From Trissonchulus latispiculum (taxonomy: Eukaryota > Nematoda > Enoplea > Enoplida > Ironidae), in contig JASAND010028879.1 of assembly GCA_030248195.1 (NCBI GenBank), positions 1-64,000 on the forward strand: DNA of 64,000 nt, written 5' to 3'. Under the pieces are notes generated by a model that saw only the letters and a program-made list of their open reading frames with translations, was not told the origin of the DNA and searched no databases. Of this stretch, positions 59,726-64,000 are shown piece by piece (position 1 is the stretch's first letter; the number at the start of each line of letters is the position of its first letter). A program made the position numbers and the translations under genes.

Positions 59726-60163
59726 CATAGGTTAACGCGGGGGGGGGTTCTGGGAGGGTCTAAGCCACATTACCCCCCTCTCCAGCCCGGATAAGGTACA
59801 AGGAACAAGGGGAATCGAAAACATGGTCATGGGGTAAGGAAAAATAACCGAAAAAATTAGTTGTGAGACTAAAACTTCAAACCAGTTTCGGCTTCGCCGG
59901 TATTTAACTGAAATATTTAATTTTTAGTGATAATCGGGCGAAGTTTTGAAATTGTTTTCTAAAAATTTAAGATTTTATTGAAAATTTTAATAAAAAATAG
60001 CAAATTTTAAGAAAATTGGCGTTAATTTGTCGGTACATTTCACAAACTTATTTCTGAAGTGCAAAGCCCCCCTAAAAATTTTAGTTCCAGGTACAAACCC
60101 CCTCAAAATATTACTGGACAAGCCCCCGCAGGACCCAACCCTATGTTAATTCGTTAAAGTATG
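59726..60163. mobile_element. hAT-like non-autonomous element (MITE), copy 2, 438 bp
   Basis: 8-bp direct repeat AACCTCAG at 59718-59725 and 60164-60171. Left end CATAGGTTAACGCGGGG, right end inverted CATACTTTAACG, matching the copy at 4185-4559 in ends, G/C-run subterminal blocks and AT-rich core. Non-coding. Confidence 0.75.
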
Positions 60164-60451
60164 AACCTCAGCAATAAAGTTTTCAAGCCTGTGGCGTTGT
60201 AGTGACATCCTTTTTTTCTTTCGATAATTATCTAATGCACGAACACTCTACTTTTGATGCTATCGACGCAGATGTTGGCCTAAGGGTGGGTTATCAGCTG
60301 ACGTATAATGCAATTTATGTGGCAACACTGATGTCTAAATTAAGTACAGGTTAAGATTATCTTATTGATAACCAGTTCAGAAATATTGGTGCCAGTAGGA
60401 GAATTTGTGGTGTCTAATAGTTTGAAGCGGTACTGTGCTTCCTCGTTGCAG

Positions 60452-60688
60452 ATAAGGCCAACTGCATTAACGCCAGCGGGAACTGCTGGATAAACAGCAG
60501 AGACTGCGTTTTCCGGGAAACAAATGAAGCATTTGGTAATGAAACTGTAGACGGACATGCATGCATTAAGGAAATAAAGTTTGGCAAAACAGTGCATCCG
60601 GACTATTGAACAAAGCCAAATAAACGCACAAAGGTTCCTGACTGTGTCTATGCGGAAAACAAGCGCCAGGAGTGCTTCTACATTTGCG
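60452..60688 (+). pseudogene. Cysteine-rich extracellular exon with an in-frame TGA
   Basis: A 237-bp open stretch after acceptor TTCCTCGTTGCAG and before donor G|GTATGC, with phase-1 boundaries on both sides, typical of extracellular-module exons. It encodes DKANCINASGNCWINSRDC (with N-glycosylation sites), then a segment ending KTVHPDY, a TGA stop at 60607-60609, and in the same frame TKPNKRTKVPDCVYAENKRQ and ECFYIC. Seven cysteines plus the TGA position suggest a Cys or Trp codon turned stop, hence pseudogene; family not recognised. Phase fits the exon ending the ORF at 62551-62798. Confidence 0.45.
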
Positions 60689-60924
60689 GTATGCACCGAT
60701 GAATTAATGGTTTTTTTCGCAGTTTTGGTTAGTGCCACTTGCTGTCACTGTGGATAGTCGTTTTAGTTTCAGTAATCAACCAATTTGACTTTCAGGCTAG
60801 CAGTATTTTTTTAGTTCTGTTCAACTGCAACTTTAGTTCAGCTAACTATACACATCATGCAGCTGAAATAATACAAAACGAAGTGACGACAATAGAATAT
60901 ATAATAACGGAGCACGGCTTAGCT

Positions 60925-61245
60925 TAAAAGGCTTTCATGAATAGTCGGCTTAAACAGATTAAATTTAAGCAGTTTAAGCCACCCCATTTCGAAAATAACC
61001 ATCGACTTAAACGTTAAACCGAACCCTTTTCATAAAAAGTACAACGGCTTAAAACGCAGTGGCTTCAAATTAAGCCGTTTAAGCCGATGTACCTATATTG
61101 GGTGCGAAAATGACCGAAGTCCGTGACTATCGATTTTGACCCAAAGCGACCCCCCTTAATCCAATCAATCGGATTGTTTGTGAAAGCATTTTAAGCTAAG
61201 CTGTTTAAGCTAACCCGTTTAAGCTTTTTATGAAAGGCTAAAGTT
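60925..61245. mobile_element. Palindromic element of the TTTAAGC family, copy 3
   Basis: Ends AAAAGGCTTTCATGAATAG then GGCTTAAAC, and inverted AGCCTTTCATAAAAAGCTTA, with internal GTTTAAGCC words. Related in design to 6657-6834 and 13425-13790. Non-coding, in the presumed intron of the + strand gene. Confidence 0.55.
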
Positions 61246-61949
61246 ACAAATTCTTGATTTTTGTTTCTAGTTTTTGATAAAAACAAAAAGAAAAATCAAA
61301 GTTAGACACTCTTGATTTTTGTTTTTTGAGTTTTGACAAAAACTAAAAGTCAAGCTATATTCCGATTGGGTGTTGGATGATGGCTGATTGCGCAAAGGCC
61401 AATTATGTCAGTATTTCGGACACGATAATGCAGTCAGTGCAACGATGGAAATATTAATGATAAAACCTTAATTTTTATAACTTATTATTAATAACAATAG
61501 CACATAAGCAATGACATTTTGAAGTTAGAAGTTAAACACTTCCCTACCCTAGTCCATGCCACCTGCCATTAACTGAGCATAGCTTTTGGCGATGGAGAAG
61601 TTTGAATTTTAAAGTATGCTATGGAAGCACTGTGAAAATTTAATCGGGCTAAACTAAACAGATTAAAGTTAATTAAATTGATTAAATTAAAGTAATATTT
61701 TCTGTCACGATTTTCAAAAAAGTAAGTAATGCCAAGTTAATGCGATACAGGTTACTACCCTCTTTTCCAGCCTTCCCCCTTTCCCCCACAAAACATGTCA
61801 TAGCGGAAACAAATCGTGGAATGTGGAACAAAATGTGGAAACAAAACGTTAGTTCAAATGTTCGGAAACGCATTGGAAGATAAACCGGCGTGGAAAAAAC
61901 AGTTGAACACGCAAAGTTACGGGTGTGCTTTGTCTAATTATCCTTTCAG

Positions 61950-62030
61950 GAGACTTGAGAACTTCCATTCTGGCACATCAAGTTTTTCGTGACTTCAACG
62001 GAACAGTTGCTTCTGCATTTTGCTGCACAC
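61950..62030 (+). CDS. Possible small exon of the same + strand gene
   Basis: After acceptor TTATCCTTTCAG, open in the phase compatible with the exon at 60452-60688, encoding GDLRTSILAHQVFRDFNGT and then VASAFCC; candidate donor C|GTTATA. Weak evidence: only phase and splice sites. Confidence 0.2.
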
Positions 62031-62082
62031 GTTATAGTTATCTAATTTTCATCACCTTTACGCTTCACGATTCCGGTTCACG

Positions 62083-62373
62083 ATGGTGTGCTTTGAGCTT
62101 TGTGCTTTTGTGCTTTTGTGCTTTGTCCTCTGTGCTTTCTCGGTTCATGATGGTTTGAAAAGCACAATGCTTTGTGCTTTGTACTTTAGTGCTTTGAATA
62201 CCCTCCAAACTTGCTTCCGTGACCTGTGCTTTTGATACTGTGCTTTATCATCTTGAATCATTTGTTTTCTGTCTTCCGACCCAAAGCAATGCATCCTGAG
62301 CACAAAGCACAAAGCACAAAGCACAGGAGACGAAAAGCACAAGAGACAAAGCACAACGCACAAAGCACGTCAA
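62083..62373. repeat. Inverted GTGCTTTGT / ACAAAGCAC repeat cluster
   Basis: Left half has repeated GTGCTTTTGTGCTTTGT units, right half (62299-62368) the inverse ACAAAGCACAAAGCAC, with CTTGATGTG-like flanks; a palindrome about 290 bp long. ORFs here are repeat artefacts. Confidence 0.6.
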
Positions 62374-62550
62374 GGACGGAAAAGTTTTCTTTTAGGGGTG
62401 ATTTTGTTCAGTTCCAAGTTATGCTTTAGTTACTATGTAATCGGTTAAAGCTATAGCTTGCGTTGTCTCTTTGTAACACAGCCGTGACGGTATTGTGCAG
62501 TGTGAAAATTTGTAATCGCATTCGCATATCCCAGCTTATTATCGTTTTAG

Positions 62551-62798
62551 AAAGGTTCAATTACACCACTGTCAGTGGAGATGGTACATTCAATGGAACC
62601 ATTGGACGGACTATTGGTGACGACAAATCCATCGATGAATGCGCTGATCGTGGAACAGTTAGTGGTGTGGGAGTTAGATACAAAAAGAAGAAAATTACAT
62701 CATTCCAGCTAAATTGCACTGATAAAATTGACGACGAATTTAGCACACCCTACCGGCTAACGCTTCATGGGAACGATGAACTTCATAGCAGAACGTAA
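62551..62798 (+). CDS. Possible 3'-terminal exon of a secreted protein
   Basis: After acceptor ATTATCGTTTTAG, an open frame with phase-1 start encodes RFNYTTVSGDGTFNGTIGRT, then a segment with IDECADRGTVSGVGVRY, KKKKITSFQLNCT, and ends HGNDELHSRT with TAA at 62796. Two cysteines and several N-glycosylation sequons point to an extracellular domain; the E-C-A...V-S-G-V-G-V-R-Y...L-x-C pattern faintly recalls beta-prism lectin-like domains, unproven. AATAAA overlaps the stop (62797-62802). Confidence 0.45.
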
Positions 62799-64000
62799 AT
62801 AAATAATACGCTGTAAATAGAGATTTGCCTTGCGAGTTATCTCTGCACTGACGACTTCAGACAGAACGAGACTGCGGAAACTGGAGCTGGAGCTAGCAAC
62901 TGTAGGCTCCTCGAAGTTACTAATTGCTTGTCGAAAATAAAATTTCAATGCGACAAATTGTTGGAATTTTTACACTCATCAATGACCTCCATTGGGAAGA
63001 TCATTAAGTGTTCGTTATCTTCGTCTAAGAAAAAATTTGTCCACCATATTTTAGCAACGTTTAGTATGAATTCAAGCCTCGAAATTCGGGAAATTTTTTA
63101 ACTTATACAACTAGGGTCACAATTCAGTGGTATTGAGCACTATTTATCCGTCAGTGATTTTTCACAGTCCAGCTGTTAGCTACCGGCTGACTGTCCTTAA
63201 AGTTTCGATTACAGGTAGCCTAGAGGGTGCAACACAGTAGTTAAAATTAAAAAAATGATCAGCAGTAACGGCATCATTGTTTTAATGGTAACTTTTAAAC
63301 TTTACTGATATCATAACGCACAGCTATGAGCAACAAGAGATAAACTGAGCCAAAATGACCAAAATGACAATTGATGACACAATCTGTGACCAAAATCATA
63401 ATTTTGAAGAACCAAGTTTTAAATTTTTTCACAGCGAACAAAAACACTCTTTCTGATTGTCCCTTTTGTATCTGATTTCGATGAAAAGTTATCAGGAGCA
63501 TTTCAGGGTCGCTGAACAGGAATTCAAAAGCGGTTTCGATTCAGGGATTTGATATCTAGAATTAAGCTTAGATACTAAACTTACCTTTTTAACTGGCACA
63601 AACGATAAACAGGATCGAAAAACGTTTTGAGATTCGTGTTCAGTGTCGTCAACATGGATTTGGATGAAGTGGATTTTATGGGTTGTAGATCTGCAACAAA
63701 AAACCGTGGAATGGCGCTACCAACCCCATCCTCTGGCAAACAAGCCTAATTACCTGTACCTGATTATTTGATTCTGTTTTAGTTCTTGTGGGCCTGACCG
63801 GATAGCTACTGGTATTATCGTAGAGACAATAGACTCGTTTGGAAAAATGGGACTGATTTGTCGAGACCGATTGGACTACAGTCAGAAAAGCGGCGACGTA
63901 TGTGAGACAGCCATGGCATATTCTGGAGTGTCCTCACAACAGCGCAATTGTAGGAGCCCAAGTCTTCTGGGATTCAACAAGTTTCTACGGATTGACAATT
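62799..64000. other. Intergenic to window end, no gene seen
   Basis: Contains the probable 3' flank of the + strand gene (AATAAA again near 62935). No further ORF, exon with convincing splice sites, RNA gene or repeat could be supported. Confidence 0.4.

Noticed and set aside
60607..60609. Selenocysteine codon as a firm call
   Set aside because: No SECIS element was identified and nothing else supports a selenoprotein; a nonsense mutation is simpler.

Overview
This is a window of an AT-rich, intron-bearing animal genome, most likely from an invertebrate bilaterian. It carries DEG/ENaC channels, a rhodopsin-type GPCR, phase-0 spliced genes, tRNA-derived SINEs, many small foldback transposons and a retrotransposon gag relic. 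Nothing looks prokaryotic, viral or organellar. The phylum cannot be decided from the sequence alone.

Layout. 1-5 kb: an intact intronless DEG/ENaC channel on the + strand, then a broken paralog on the - strand cut by a hAT-like non-autonomous element. 6.6-15.9 kb: repeats (palindromic elements, a 14-copy satellite of 147-148 bp, a 0.7-kb long-TIR element, simple repeats) and two stretches of atypical composition. 15.9-19.4 kb: a second intact DEG/ENaC gene and a class A GPCR, both -. 19.5-23 kb: repeats. 23.1-51.5 kb: one very large gene on the - strand. 51.6-64 kb: repeats, a gypsy-type gag relic, and fragments of a small + strand cysteine-containing secreted gene.

The centrepiece is the 28.4-kb gene. 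I could place 53 exons, all joined in phase 0. Exon 1 is a signal peptide. Exons 2-52 each carry one ~44-65-residue cysteine-free module with a core like F-D-F-x-V-F-N-x-L-D-x-x-T-K. Exons 52-53 add a Gly/Phe/Ser-rich tail. Six module types recur in a fixed order (A-F-E-D-C-B, transcription order) seven times, followed by a half set A-F-E. The product is a secreted protein of about 2,890 residues with a nested repeat (module ~55 aa, hexad ~332 aa). I do not recognise the family. By architecture it looks like an extracellular structural, adhesive or elastomeric protein; that is inference. The middle hexads are near-identical in exons but not in all introns, and some intron blocks are shared between non-adjacent hexads, so the array is being reshuffled by unequal exchange or conversion. 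One exon copy has a 1-bp frameshift.

The big gene and the GPCR share a similar TATA-like sequence 40-70 bp upstream of their ATGs. No operon logic applies, and the other genes show no sign of acting together with the repeat-protein gene.
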